Source of the DNA: Clostridia bacterium
Lineage (GTDB): Bacteria; Bacillota; Clostridia; Christensenellales; CAG-138
DNA: 64,000 bases
NCBI GenBank assembly: GCA_017448545.1
Contig: JAFSLH010000006.1
Location: forward strand, 62,001 to 126,000
Direction of reading: 5' to 3'
The notes below the pieces were generated by a model. That model was not told where the DNA came from and ran no database searches. It saw only the letters and a program-made list of their open reading frames with translations. Below, in pieces: positions 34,236-42,661 of the stretch. Each line of letters starts with the position of its first letter. Position 1 is the stretch's first letter. The position numbers and the translations under genes were made by a program.

Positions 34236-36035
34236 ATGAACGGAAAACGGATGCTTCTCTGCATGCTGCTTGCGGCGTTCCTTCTTACACTTATGCCGTA
34301 TACTCCTGCCCTTGCGGACGACGCGGTTCCGCGCAGTACAATCCGCTACGACGGCAACGGCGGCGCTTCGGAAGCATTCGGCGCGTATTACGACGCGCGC
34401 GTAACCGGTGCGCACCTACGAGAAAACACTTTGCTCGGTACGTCCTACTTTCGCCGCGACGGGTACGTGCTGACCGGATGGAATACCGCGCCGGACGGCA
34501 GCGGAACGCATATCGGGCTTGGCAGCCGCGTCACATATAAAGAGGGCATGATCTTGTACGCCGAGTGGGCAAAGGCGGCGGACGAATCGCTGTTCACCTT
34601 TTCGGACGGCACGATTCTTTTGTACAGCGGCACGGAAAACACCGTCATCATCCCGGAAGCAATCGGCGGCGAACCGGTAAAGACAATATCGTCCGGCGTG
34701 TTTGAAAACCTTTCGCTTCGGACGGTCGTTCTGCCGCCATCTCTCGAAACCGTCATGAACGGTGCATTTTCCGGCTGCACGATAGAGACGCTGACGCTGT
34801 TTGACCGCATCAAGACCGTTTCAGACGCTTCGTTTCTAAACTGCACGATCCGGACGCTTCGCATCAACGCCGCGCGTCAGCCCGTTTACAGCGGGTCCTA
34901 TTACGACACCTTTTCCGACAAATACGATTATCTGCTTTCGCTCGCGGACGATCAAAAGCTCGTTTTGTTTTCCGGGTCGTCCGGGCGCTACGGGTACGAC
35001 AGCCCCGCGATCGAAGCGGCTATCCCCGATTATCGCGTCGTCAACATGGGCGTTTATGCCTACACAAACGCGCTCCCGCAGTACGAGCTGATCCGATCTC
35101 AACTGCACACGGGAGACATTCTGCTTGTCGCGCCGGAGTTTGACGCGGTTGCGGAGCAATTCTGCACGACAAACCGGCTCGACGCCGGCTTCTGGGCAAT
35201 GACGGAATCGAATTATGACGTGGTTTCCGCGCTCGATTTGACGCTGTATGCGGACGTCTTCGACAGCTTTGCGGTCTATCAGAAAACGCGCGGCGGCATG
35301 GCGTCGAAAAGTTATAGCGAAAGCCCCTTTGCCTACGATGACGACGGCAACCGCTATAGCTTTGCCACCTACAACGCGCAGGGCGATTTCATTCTGCCGC
35401 GTCCGAACAGCGAACGCGATGAGTTGCATCGTCATAACATCGCAGACTACACGACCGAAACCGTGACGCCGGAGGCGGTCGATGCGCTGAACCGGGAACT
35501 GCGCTCCATAGCCGCCGACGGGATCACGGTATTGTTCACCTATGCGCCGCGCAACCGTTCCTCCCTGACAGGAAGAAGCACCAAGGCAGCACGAAACGAG
35601 ATACATCGCCTGCTTTGCGAACGGCTCTCCGTGCCGGTCATTTCCGAATTGGAAGATTTGCTCTATTCGGGCGTGTATTTCTGGAACATCGACAACCACC
35701 TTTCCACCGAGGGCGTGCAGATTCGCACAAAGCAGATCATTTCCGACCTCTCCGCGCAGCTGCAAATCGACGGAATGAACGTGACCGCGCAGCCGAAAGC
35801 GTCGTTCACGCTTGTCAAACAGAGCGTGCCGTTCCTCTTCGGGCTCGCCGCGCTGCTGGTGCTGCTCGGCGGGCTAAAGCCGCGCGTGCGGTTTCTCGGC
35901 TACGTCGGCGGTTTCGTATGGGCGGCGGGCGCGGTGCTTGCGCTCGTCACCGGTGCGTCGCTGTCCTACGTTCTGCTGTTCACGCTCGGCCTGCTGCTCG
36001 TCGCGGCATACGGGAGAAAGCGAGGCGCCGCATGA
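34236..36035 (+). CDS. Secreted LRR-SGNH protein with C-terminal membrane helices (MBOAT partner 1)
   Basis: 599 residues. A signal peptide (about 1-27) is followed by an InlB B-repeat-like module (IRYDGNGG to LYAEWA, about 37-110) and LRR_5/BspA-type repeats (about 115-205, TISSGVFENLSLRTVVLPPS). An SGNH-like domain follows, with LFSGSSGRYG (Ser near 247) and WNIDNHLS (Asp and His near 486-489). Three membrane helices end the protein (about 530-592). Resembles AlgX/DltD-type partners that move acyl groups delivered by an MBOAT onto an extracellular glycan. Overlaps the MBOAT gene by 4 nt (ATGA). The ATG at 34236 follows AAAGGAGGG. Confidence 0.8.
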   Translation: MNGKRMLLCMLLAAFLLTLMPYTPALADDAVPRSTIRYDGNGGASEAFGAYYDARVTGAHLRENTLLGTSYFRRDGYVLTGWNTAPDGSGTHIGLGSRVTYKEGMILYAEWAKAADESLFTFSDGTILLYSGTENTVIIPEAIGGEPVKTISSGVFENLSLRTVVLPPSLETVMNGAFSGCTIETLTLFDRIKTVSDASFLNCTIRTLRINAARQPVYSGSYYDTFSDKYDYLLSLADDQKLVLFSGSSGRYGYDSPAIEAAIPDYRVVNMGVYAYTNALPQYELIRSQLHTGDILLVAPEFDAVAEQFCTTNRLDAGFWAMTESNYDVVSALDLTLYADVFDSFAVYQKTRGGMASKSYSESPFAYDDDGNRYSFATYNAQGDFILPRPNSERDELHRHNIADYTTETVTPEAVDALNRELRSIAADGITVLFTYAPRNRSSLTGRSTKAARNEIHRLLCERLSVPVISELEDLLYSGVYFWNIDNHLSTEGVQIRTKQIISDLSAQLQIDGMNVTAQPKASFTLVKQSVPFLFGLAALLVLLGGLKPRVRFLGYVGGFVWAAGAVLALVTGASLSYVLLFTLGLLLVAAYGRKRGAA

Positions 36036-37441
36036 GCTTCGATTCGCTTGCCTATCTGCTGTTTTTGCCAGCCGTCGCGCTTGTACACGCAATCCTGCCG
36101 CACCGGTTCCGCTGGGTCTGGCTGCTGCTTGCAAGCATGGTCTTTTACGCGAGCTGGAACGCGCCGCTGACGCTGCTGCTGTTGCTTGTCATCGGCACGA
36201 CCTACGGCGCAGGCCTGCTGCTCGACCGCGTAAAAACCGTTTCTCTGCGCCGCGCGGCGCTTGCGGGCGCGCTGCTCGTCTGCCTCGGGCTGCTGCTGTA
36301 TTTCAAGTATGCGTCGTTCCTTATGCGTACGTTCGGCGGTTTGCTGCGCCTGTTCGGCACGCGCTGCGACTGGACGCTTTGGGATATTCTGCTGCCGATC
36401 GGCATCTCGTTCTATACGTTTCAGGCGCTGTCCTACGTGTTCGACGTCTATCACGGCAAGATCGCTGCCGAGCGCCATCCGGGCTACTATGCGCTGTACA
36501 TTTCGTTCTTTCCGCAGCTCGTCGCGGGGCCGATTGAGCGTGCCGACGCGCTTCTGCCGCAGATGAAAACCGAGCGGCGCGTGACGCAGGACGATATTCA
36601 AGCAGGGCTTTTGATGCTGTTGTCCGGCTACTTCCGCAAAATTGTGTTGGCCGATTTCTGCGGTGTGATCGTCGATCGCATCTATGCGCTGCCCGACCCG
36701 GACGGCGGTGCGGCGCTTGTTGCGACGGTGCTGTTCGGCGTCCAGATCTATTGCGACTTTGCCGGGTATTCCGAGATCGCCCGCGGCAGTGCGCGCCTTT
36801 TAGGCGTGCGGCTGATGCAGAACTTCGACCGGCCGTACCTTTCGCCGGATATCCGCGCGTTCTGGCGGCGGTGGCACATCAGCCTGTCGAAATGGCTCGC
36901 TGATTATGTGTACGTGCCGCTCGGCGGCTCGCAAAAAGGGCTTTGGCGGCAGTTGCTTGCGACGCTGCTTGTATTCTTCCTGTCGGGTCTGTGGCACGGC
37001 GCGAACGAAACGTTCGTCGTTTGGGGCTTGTTCCACGGCGTACTGCTCTGCGCGTATCTGCTGCTGCGCCGCGCGGGACTTCGCGATCCGAAAACACGCG
37101 CGGGCAAAGCGCTCGGGATTTCGATCACCTATGCGCTCGTCACGCTCGGCTGGGTGTTCTTTCGCGCGCAGACGCTGCCGCACGCGTTCGATCTGCTTGT
37201 ACGCATCTTCTCGCCGTGGAATCCGTCACTCGCCCGGGCGCAGCTTGCCATCGGAATCCCAGAGCTCATCCGTCTGCTGCTCTCGCTTGCCGCCTGTCCG
37301 CTGCTGCTTCAGCTGGGTGCGGAGCAATCGCAGCGGCAGCGCGACCTGACCTATGTGTTCCTTGTGCTCGTAATTGCGCTCGCATGGTGGGTTCGGCTGG
37401 ACAGCGGAACCGTCAGTGCGTTTATCTATTTTCAGTTTTAA
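36032..37441 (+). CDS. MBOAT-family O-acyltransferase (AlgI/DltB-like)
   Basis: 469 residues, about 11-12 membrane helices. AlgI/DltB signatures are present: ILLPIGISFYTFQALSYVFD, FFPQLVAGPIERA, FGVQIYCDFAGYSEIARG, RRWHISLSKWLADYVYVPLGG, and the active histidine in LSGLWHGANE (H322) plus WGLFHG (H335). These proteins pass acyl groups, usually acetyl, across the membrane to modify exopolysaccharide or teichoic acid. Flanked by two SGNH-like proteins that would be the extracellular acceptor side. Confidence 0.95.
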   Translation: MSFDSLAYLLFLPAVALVHAILPHRFRWVWLLLASMVFYASWNAPLTLLLLLVIGTTYGAGLLLDRVKTVSLRRAALAGALLVCLGLLLYFKYASFLMRTFGGLLRLFGTRCDWTLWDILLPIGISFYTFQALSYVFDVYHGKIAAERHPGYYALYISFFPQLVAGPIERADALLPQMKTERRVTQDDIQAGLLMLLSGYFRKIVLADFCGVIVDRIYALPDPDGGAALVATVLFGVQIYCDFAGYSEIARGSARLLGVRLMQNFDRPYLSPDIRAFWRRWHISLSKWLADYVYVPLGGSQKGLWRQLLATLLVFFLSGLWHGANETFVVWGLFHGVLLCAYLLLRRAGLRDPKTRAGKALGISITYALVTLGWVFFRAQTLPHAFDLLVRIFSPWNPSLARAQLAIGIPELIRLLLSLAACPLLLQLGAEQSQRQRDLTYVFLVLVIALAWWVRLDSGTVSAFIYFQF

Positions 37442-37480
37442 GAATCGCTCGCTGCTATGCGCCGGAAAGGAGGGGTGGTC

Positions 37481-38914
37481 ATGCGTCTAAAAGTGATTCG
37501 TCTCGTCGTCTGCCTGTTGATCGTGCTGACGGCGCCCCTGACGCTGCTCGGCTTTGCGTCCGGCCTGCCTGCGCAATACGACCGCACCTATCTCGCTGCG
37601 CTGAACGATAAGCTGGATCGACTGCAAACCGTCGACGGAAAGCGGATCGTCCTGATCGGCGGCAGCGGCGCGGCGTTCGACGTGCGCTCCGACCTTTTGG
37701 AAACGGAGTTTTCGGACTATTCCGTCATCAATTTCGGTCTGTACGCCGGGCTCGGCACATCCGTAATGCTCGACCTTGCGGAACCGTATCTCCATGCGGG
37801 CGATATCGTCGTATTCCTGCCCGAGCAGAGCGCGCAGACGCTCTCGACCTATTTCAACGCCGAAGCCCTGTGGCAGGCGACGGACGGCGCGTCGGTTCCG
37901 TGGTCGTCGCTGTCTTCGGAACAGCGCAGCGCGATGCTCGGCGCGTTCCCTGCGTTTGCGGGCAGCAAGGCGCGGCTGTGCTTCTTTGACGGAAAGCCGT
38001 CGGGCGATGCGATTTATGCGCGCCGCTCGTTCAACGGCTACGGCGACATGGCGTGCGCCGGACGGTCGCAAAACACGATGCCCGGCGGTTTCGACACGAA
38101 TATGCCGATCTCCTTTGATCCCGCGTCGGTTGAGGATGCGTTGATAGATCGACTGAACGCATTTGCAAAGATCTGCGCGCAAAAGGGTGCGACGCTGTAT
38201 TTCAGCTTTTGCCCGATGAACGCCGCCGCGATCTCGGATGAGGAACTTGCCCGCGCGGACGCGTTTATGGATGCGCTTGCGGCGCGGCTCGATTGTTCGC
38301 TGCTCGGAACGCCCGACGACGCAATTTATGACGCGGGATGGTTTTTCGATACTAACTTCCACCTGAACGAAGCGGGGCAGATCGTTTATACCGCCCGCCT
38401 TGCCGCGCTGCTGAAAGACGCAGCCGGCGACGCTTCGCCGGTCTCGATCGCGCTGCCCGCCATGCCGCAAAGCGGTTTTGCCCCGATTTACGACGGCGAC
38501 GACAGCGACGTGGATTGCTTCCTGTACGAACCGTTTGCGGACGGATGGGCCATTACCGGCCTGTCCGAAACGGGAAAAGCGCGGGAAGCGCTGACGATTC
38601 CCGCACAGTACGACGGCCTCCCGGTGCGCGGCTTTGCCGCCGCGACCTTTGCCGGAACCGGAACGCTCCGCACGCTTACGATCTCCCGAAACGTAACGTC
38701 GATTCCGGATGATGCGTTTTCCGGCTGCACCGTGCTCGAACGCATCTTCCTCACAAACCCGACGCCGCGGGCCTGTTCTGTCGGGCAGCACCTGTTGGAC
38801 GGTACAGCCGCCACGCTCGTCGTTCCGGCATCGGCCTATTCCGCTTACGCAACGGACTATTTCTGGTCGCCCTACGCCGCTCGCATCGAACCGGCCGACG
38901 CCCAATCCGAATAA
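37481..38914 (+). CDS. Membrane-anchored SGNH-LRR protein (MBOAT partner 2)
   Basis: 477 residues. An N-terminal anchor (about 5-25) precedes an SGNH-like domain with VLIGGSGAAFDVRSDLLE (Ser near 60), VINFGLYAGLG, and DTNFHLNEAGQ (Asp near 290, His near 294). The C-terminal 130 residues hold an LRR_5-type unit (TLTISRNVTSIPDDAFSGCT). Domain order is the reverse of the first partner. The ATG at 37481 follows AAAGGAGGGG, 39 nt after the MBOAT stop. The serine-Asp-His set suggests an acyltransferase or esterase acting on the same glycan. Confidence 0.8.
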   Translation: MRLKVIRLVVCLLIVLTAPLTLLGFASGLPAQYDRTYLAALNDKLDRLQTVDGKRIVLIGGSGAAFDVRSDLLETEFSDYSVINFGLYAGLGTSVMLDLAEPYLHAGDIVVFLPEQSAQTLSTYFNAEALWQATDGASVPWSSLSSEQRSAMLGAFPAFAGSKARLCFFDGKPSGDAIYARRSFNGYGDMACAGRSQNTMPGGFDTNMPISFDPASVEDALIDRLNAFAKICAQKGATLYFSFCPMNAAAISDEELARADAFMDALAARLDCSLLGTPDDAIYDAGWFFDTNFHLNEAGQIVYTARLAALLKDAAGDASPVSIALPAMPQSGFAPIYDGDDSDVDCFLYEPFADGWAITGLSETGKAREALTIPAQYDGLPVRGFAAATFAGTGTLRTLTISRNVTSIPDDAFSGCTVLERIFLTNPTPRACSVGQHLLDGTAATLVVPASAYSAYATDYFWSPYAARIEPADAQSE

Positions 38915-38920
38915 CGAACA

Positions 38921-38954
38921 ACGCCTCCGTGAATCCGAATCACGGAGGCGTTTT
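38921..38954. terminator. Bidirectional intrinsic terminator
   Basis: ACGCCTCCGTGA (38921-38932) pairs perfectly with TCACGGAGGCGT (38940-38951), then TTTT. It separates the MBOAT operon from convergent lysA. Confidence 0.9.
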
Positions 38955-38956
38955 GA

Positions 38957-40264
38957 TCACAGATCGCATTGCAGCAGATCGTCGAGCGTTTCCCGCCGAA
39001 CGGCAAGATAATCGTCGCCGTTTCGGAGCATTACGATCGGCGGGCGCGGGAGGCGGTTGTAGTTCGACGCCATAGAGTAATGGTACGCGCCGGTTGTGCA
39101 GACCGCCAGCAGATCGCCGCGCTGCAGCGTGCCCGGCAGCGGAACGTCCGGCTGAATCACGTCGCCGCTTTCGCAGCAGCGGCCGACGACCGTGGCGCGC
39201 ATGGCCGGGGGTTCGTCCATCCGGGAAGCCGGCAGAACCGTATACGGCGCGCCGTAGAGCGCGTGCCGGATATTGTCGGTCATGCCGCCGTCCACGGAAA
39301 CATAGGTGCGGACGCCGGGGATCGGCTTTACGACGCCGACGGTATAGACGGTCAGTCCTGCGTCCGCAACGAGGGAACGGCCGGGCTCCAGCGCGATCAG
39401 AGGAAGCGGGTAGGCGAGGCGATCGCATTCGGCAAGGAGGAACGCGCCGATCTCGGCGATGTTGGCGGAAAGATGCAGTTCGGGATCGCTCGGCAGATAG
39501 CGCACGCCGTATCCGCCGCCGAGGTCCAGGACGTCGGCAACGTATCCGAAGGTATCGCGCACCTCGGCCATGAACGCAAGCATGATCTTTGCCGAGCGCA
39601 AAAAGACGTCCGAATCAAAGACCTGCGAGCCGACGTGGCAGTGGAAGCCGACCAGCCGGACGCTTGACAGCGACAGCGCGAACCGCACCGCTTCCTCCGC
39701 CGCGCCGGTTTCGATGCCGAATCCGAATTTCGAATCGACCTGACCGGTCGCAACCGCTTCAAACGTGTGCGGGTCGATGCCCGGTGTCAGCCGCAGCAGG
39801 ATTTCCGGAACCTTGCCCGTTTTTGCGGCGATCCGCTGCAGCGCGGCAAGCTCTTCCATGCTGTCCGCCACGATGCGCCCGACGTTGCTTTGCAGCGCCA
39901 GCCGAAGGTCCTCGTCGGTTTTGTTGCTCGAATGAAACCAAAGCCGCTCCGCAGGGAATCCGGCCTGCAGCGCCGTATAAAGCTCTCCGCTCGAAACGAC
40001 GTCCGCATGCATGCCTTCTTCGTGCATGATCCGAAACATCTGCTTGTAGGCGGAAGCCTTCGCGGCGTACAGCACCGCGCTTTTTTCGCCGAATGCGGCG
40101 CGCATGGCGGCGCGGTATTCGCGGCAGCGCGCGCGAATGCGGTCCTCGTCCATCAGATACAGCGGCGTGCCGTACTTCGCGGCGAGTTCGCAAACGTTTC
40201 GTCCGTCAAAATACAGCGCGTTTCCGTTGACCGTCAGGTTGTCCGAGAGCAGGGGATAGTCCAT
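38957..40264 (-). CDS. lysA: Diaminopimelate decarboxylase
   Basis: 435 residues. Converts meso-diaminopimelate to L-lysine with PLP. The PLP lysine is in LYAAKASAYK (K69), the phosphate-binding glycines in VLDLGGGYGVRY, and the C-terminal active-site Cys in VVGRCCESGDV. Two starts are possible. The -10 of the promoter at 40296-40324 puts the transcript start almost at the upstream ATG (40288), while the ATG at 40264 has GGAGGA 11 nt upstream inside the resulting leader, so 40264 is preferred. Confidence 0.95.
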   Translation of the reverse strand: MDYPLLSDNLTVNGNALYFDGRNVCELAAKYGTPLYLMDEDRIRARCREYRAAMRAAFGEKSAVLYAAKASAYKQMFRIMHEEGMHADVVSSGELYTALQAGFPAERLWFHSSNKTDEDLRLALQSNVGRIVADSMEELAALQRIAAKTGKVPEILLRLTPGIDPHTFEAVATGQVDSKFGFGIETGAAEEAVRFALSLSSVRLVGFHCHVGSQVFDSDVFLRSAKIMLAFMAEVRDTFGYVADVLDLGGGYGVRYLPSDPELHLSANIAEIGAFLLAECDRLAYPLPLIALEPGRSLVADAGLTVYTVGVVKPIPGVRTYVSVDGGMTDNIRHALYGAPYTVLPASRMDEPPAMRATVVGRCCESGDVIQPDVPLPGTLQRGDLLAVCTTGAYHYSMASNYNRLPRPPIVMLRNGDDYLAVRRETLDDLLQCDL

Positions 40265-40295
40265 AGCGACAGGTTCCTCCGAAATCATTTCTTCC

Positions 40296-40324
40296 TTTAT
40301 ACCCGATCCAGGGGCAAAAGTCAA
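40296..40324 (-). promoter_or_regulatory. Promoter of lysA
   Basis: Minus strand: TTGACT (40319-40324), 17-nt spacer, TATAAA (40296-40301). No lysine riboswitch is present. Confidence 0.85.
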
Positions 40325-40359
40325 GAAAAATATATTATTTTACAATCCAACGTCCAAAA

Positions 40360-40409
40360 GGAAAACAGTGCGCCGAGGGGGCGGCACACTGTTTCCGGGG
40401 GAGTTTTTT
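40360..40409 (+). terminator. Orphan terminator-like hairpin
   Basis: Arms 40360-40374 and 40383-40396 (AACAGTGCGCC with GGCACACTGTT core, one mismatch), followed by TTTTTT at 40404-40409. No plus-strand gene lies upstream, since lysA runs the other way. It may end a short RNA or be a remnant. The 300-nt gap 40325-40623 otherwise holds a second small hairpin (TAGAAG/CTTCTA, 40430-40445) inside a 12-codon frame starting at 40419, and the ABC-F promoter. Confidence 0.5.
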
Positions 40410-40584
40410 AGGAAGTATAATGGAGGTTGTAGAAGCTTTCTTCTACGGTGCTTAGTATAACCTGTCAATATGGCAAAAATACGTTCCGAGTGTGTTCTTT
40501 TTGCAAACATGGCGATTCGATGATGCTTTTTTGCGTCGATCGGAGCCGACGGCGGTAAATTTTTCCCGGAAACGACTTTTCCTA

Positions 40585-40613
40585 TTCCATTCGGGGAAAC
40601 CGTATGGTATAAT
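40585..40613 (+). promoter_or_regulatory. Promoter of the ABC-F gene, predicted leaderless
   Basis: TTCCAT (40585-40590), 17-nt spacer, TATAAT (40608-40613). Transcription should start near 40620, only about 4 nt before the ATG at 40624. Confidence 0.7.
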
Positions 40614-40623
40614 ACATTTACTT

Positions 40624-42555
40624 ATGGCTATCTTGCGAGTAGAGCATCTGAAAAAATCGTTCGGAGCGCGCACGCTGTTTTCGGACGTCACGTTTGAATT
40701 GCAGCCCAACGAACACGTTGGGTTGATCGGCGTAAACGGCAGCGGCAAGACGACGCTCTTCCGGATGATTCTCGGCAAGGAAGCGCCGGACGAGGGTATG
40801 ATCGGCTTTGCCGCGTCCGCGCGCATCACGGAGGTCGAACAGCGGCCCGATACCTCGCAGGGCGTTGATTTGTACAACTTCACGCTCGAGGCGTTTTCCG
40901 CCCTGCTGGAAACCGAAGCGCGGCTGTCCTCGCTCGTGAAGCGCATCGAATCGGAACACGACCCGAAGGAGCGCGAGCGGCTGATCGCGCTGCAGGACAC
41001 GCTTTTGAACGAGTTCGATCGAAAGGGCGGCAATACGTTCCGTTCCCGGACGCGCTCGGCGCTGCTCGGACTCGGCTTTACGGAAGCGGACCTGGAGCGA
41101 AACGTCGCTGCGTTTTCGGGCGGGCAGATTTCCAAGGCGATGCTGGCCCGCGCGATCCTCTCGGAAGCGGACGTGCTGCTGCTCGACGAGCCGACGAACA
41201 ACCTCGACGTCGCGGCGATCCGCTGGCTCGAGGACTACCTCCGCGAATTCAAGGGCGCAGTGCTCGTTGTTTCGCACGACCGCGCGTTCCTGGATGCGAC
41301 CGTGACGCGGATCCTGGAGCTGTCGCACGGAACGATGCGCAGCGGGCAGGGGAATTACACGCGCTATATGGAGCAAAAGCTCACCGCGCGGGAATTGGCC
41401 GAAAAGCAGTATTTCCGGCAGCAGAAGGAAATCAAGCGGATCGAGGGCATCATAGCACAGCAGCGTCGCTGGAACCAGGAGCGAAACTACGTCACAATTG
41501 CGTCCAAGCAGAAGCAGATCGACCGGATTCGCGCCGAAATGGTTCCGCCGGAGAAGGACGAAAAGCACGTCGTGTTTCGTTTTCCCGAGCCGCAGCCGAC
41601 CGGAAACGAGGTCATCCTGCTGCGTGGCCTTGCCAAATCGTACGGCAATACGCCCGTGTTCGACGGGCTCGATACGCTGATCCTGAAAGGCGAATGCGTC
41701 TGCCTGATCGGGGAAAACGGCTGCGGGAAGTCCACGCTTTTAAAGATTCTGACCGGCGAGGAAGCGCCGACCGGCGGCATGTACCGGCTCGGCGCGGGCG
41801 TGCGCGTCGGGTACTACGCGCAGCACACCGACGATCTGCACGGGGAAAAGACCGTGCTGGAGGAGCTGTACGATACGTTTCCGAAGATGCTGCCGAATAC
41901 GCTGCGCGGCTATCTCGGCATGTTCCTGTTCCTCGGGGACGATATTGATAAGAAAATCGCGACGCTGTCCGGCGGAGAACGCGCCCGGATTCAGCTGTTG
42001 AAGCTCGTGCTTTCCGGTGCGAACGTACTGCTGCTTGACGAGCCGACGAACCATCTCGACATCGCTTCGGCGGAGGTGCTCGAAAAAGCGCTCGAGCAGT
42101 TTCTCGGGACGGTGCTGATCGTTTCGCACGACCGCTATCTGGTCCGGCGGCTGGCCGACCGCGTTCTTTTGATGACGCGACACGGGCTGATCGAGCAGAG
42201 CGACGAATCGGAAGACCTGTTCGACCGGATTCGCCCCGCGCAGCGGACGACGACCGCCGTGCAAAAGGATTTGTCCGGCAACAGCTACGTTCGGCGCAAG
42301 GAACAGAAGGCGGCGCTGCTCGCGGCAAAGCAGGCGCTGCGCCGTGCGGAGCGCGACATCGAAGAAAACGACGCCGCGCGCGACCGCTGCCAGACGGAGA
42401 TGGCGGAGGCGACGGCGAGCGGCGACTATGCGCGCATCAGCGATATCTGCGCACAGCTGACGGCCCTGCAGGAACGCGAAACGGCGCTGTACGAGCGGCT
42501 GGAGGCAGCGGAAGCGGCCTATCAGGAAGCCGGGAAGGACTGCAGCGACGAGTAA
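40624..42555 (+). CDS. ABC-F family ATPase
   Basis: 643 residues, two ATP-binding cassettes and no membrane segment. Cassette 1: GVNGSGKTTL, FSGGQ, LLLDEPTNNLD. Cassette 2: GENGCGKSTLL, LSGGERAR, LLLDEPTNHLD. A P-site tRNA-interaction linker of about 80 residues joins them and a C-terminal coiled coil (about 555-640, Arg/Glu/Ala-rich) follows. ABC-F proteins bind the ribosomal E site and rescue stalled or antibiotic-blocked ribosomes. The ATG has no ribosome site in front and lies right at the predicted transcript start. Confidence 0.95.
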   Translation: MAILRVEHLKKSFGARTLFSDVTFELQPNEHVGLIGVNGSGKTTLFRMILGKEAPDEGMIGFAASARITEVEQRPDTSQGVDLYNFTLEAFSALLETEARLSSLVKRIESEHDPKERERLIALQDTLLNEFDRKGGNTFRSRTRSALLGLGFTEADLERNVAAFSGGQISKAMLARAILSEADVLLLDEPTNNLDVAAIRWLEDYLREFKGAVLVVSHDRAFLDATVTRILELSHGTMRSGQGNYTRYMEQKLTARELAEKQYFRQQKEIKRIEGIIAQQRRWNQERNYVTIASKQKQIDRIRAEMVPPEKDEKHVVFRFPEPQPTGNEVILLRGLAKSYGNTPVFDGLDTLILKGECVCLIGENGCGKSTLLKILTGEEAPTGGMYRLGAGVRVGYYAQHTDDLHGEKTVLEELYDTFPKMLPNTLRGYLGMFLFLGDDIDKKIATLSGGERARIQLLKLVLSGANVLLLDEPTNHLDIASAEVLEKALEQFLGTVLIVSHDRYLVRRLADRVLLMTRHGLIEQSDESEDLFDRIRPAQRTTTAVQKDLSGNSYVRRKEQKAALLAAKQALRRAERDIEENDAARDRCQTEMAEATASGDYARISDICAQLTALQERETALYERLEAAEAAYQEAGKDCSDE

Positions 42556-42661
42556 CTTCCGCGGAGGTCGAACGGCAAGCCCCGGGAACGAGAATCATTT
42601 GCACAAAACGTCTGTCCGTTGGACAACCTAATCGAAAGGCGATCATAAAGGAGGAACTATC

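Noticed and set aside
40264..40624. Lysine riboswitch before lysA
   Set aside because: The lysA promoter lies only about 30 nt before the start codon and none of the conserved lysine-riboswitch blocks is present.
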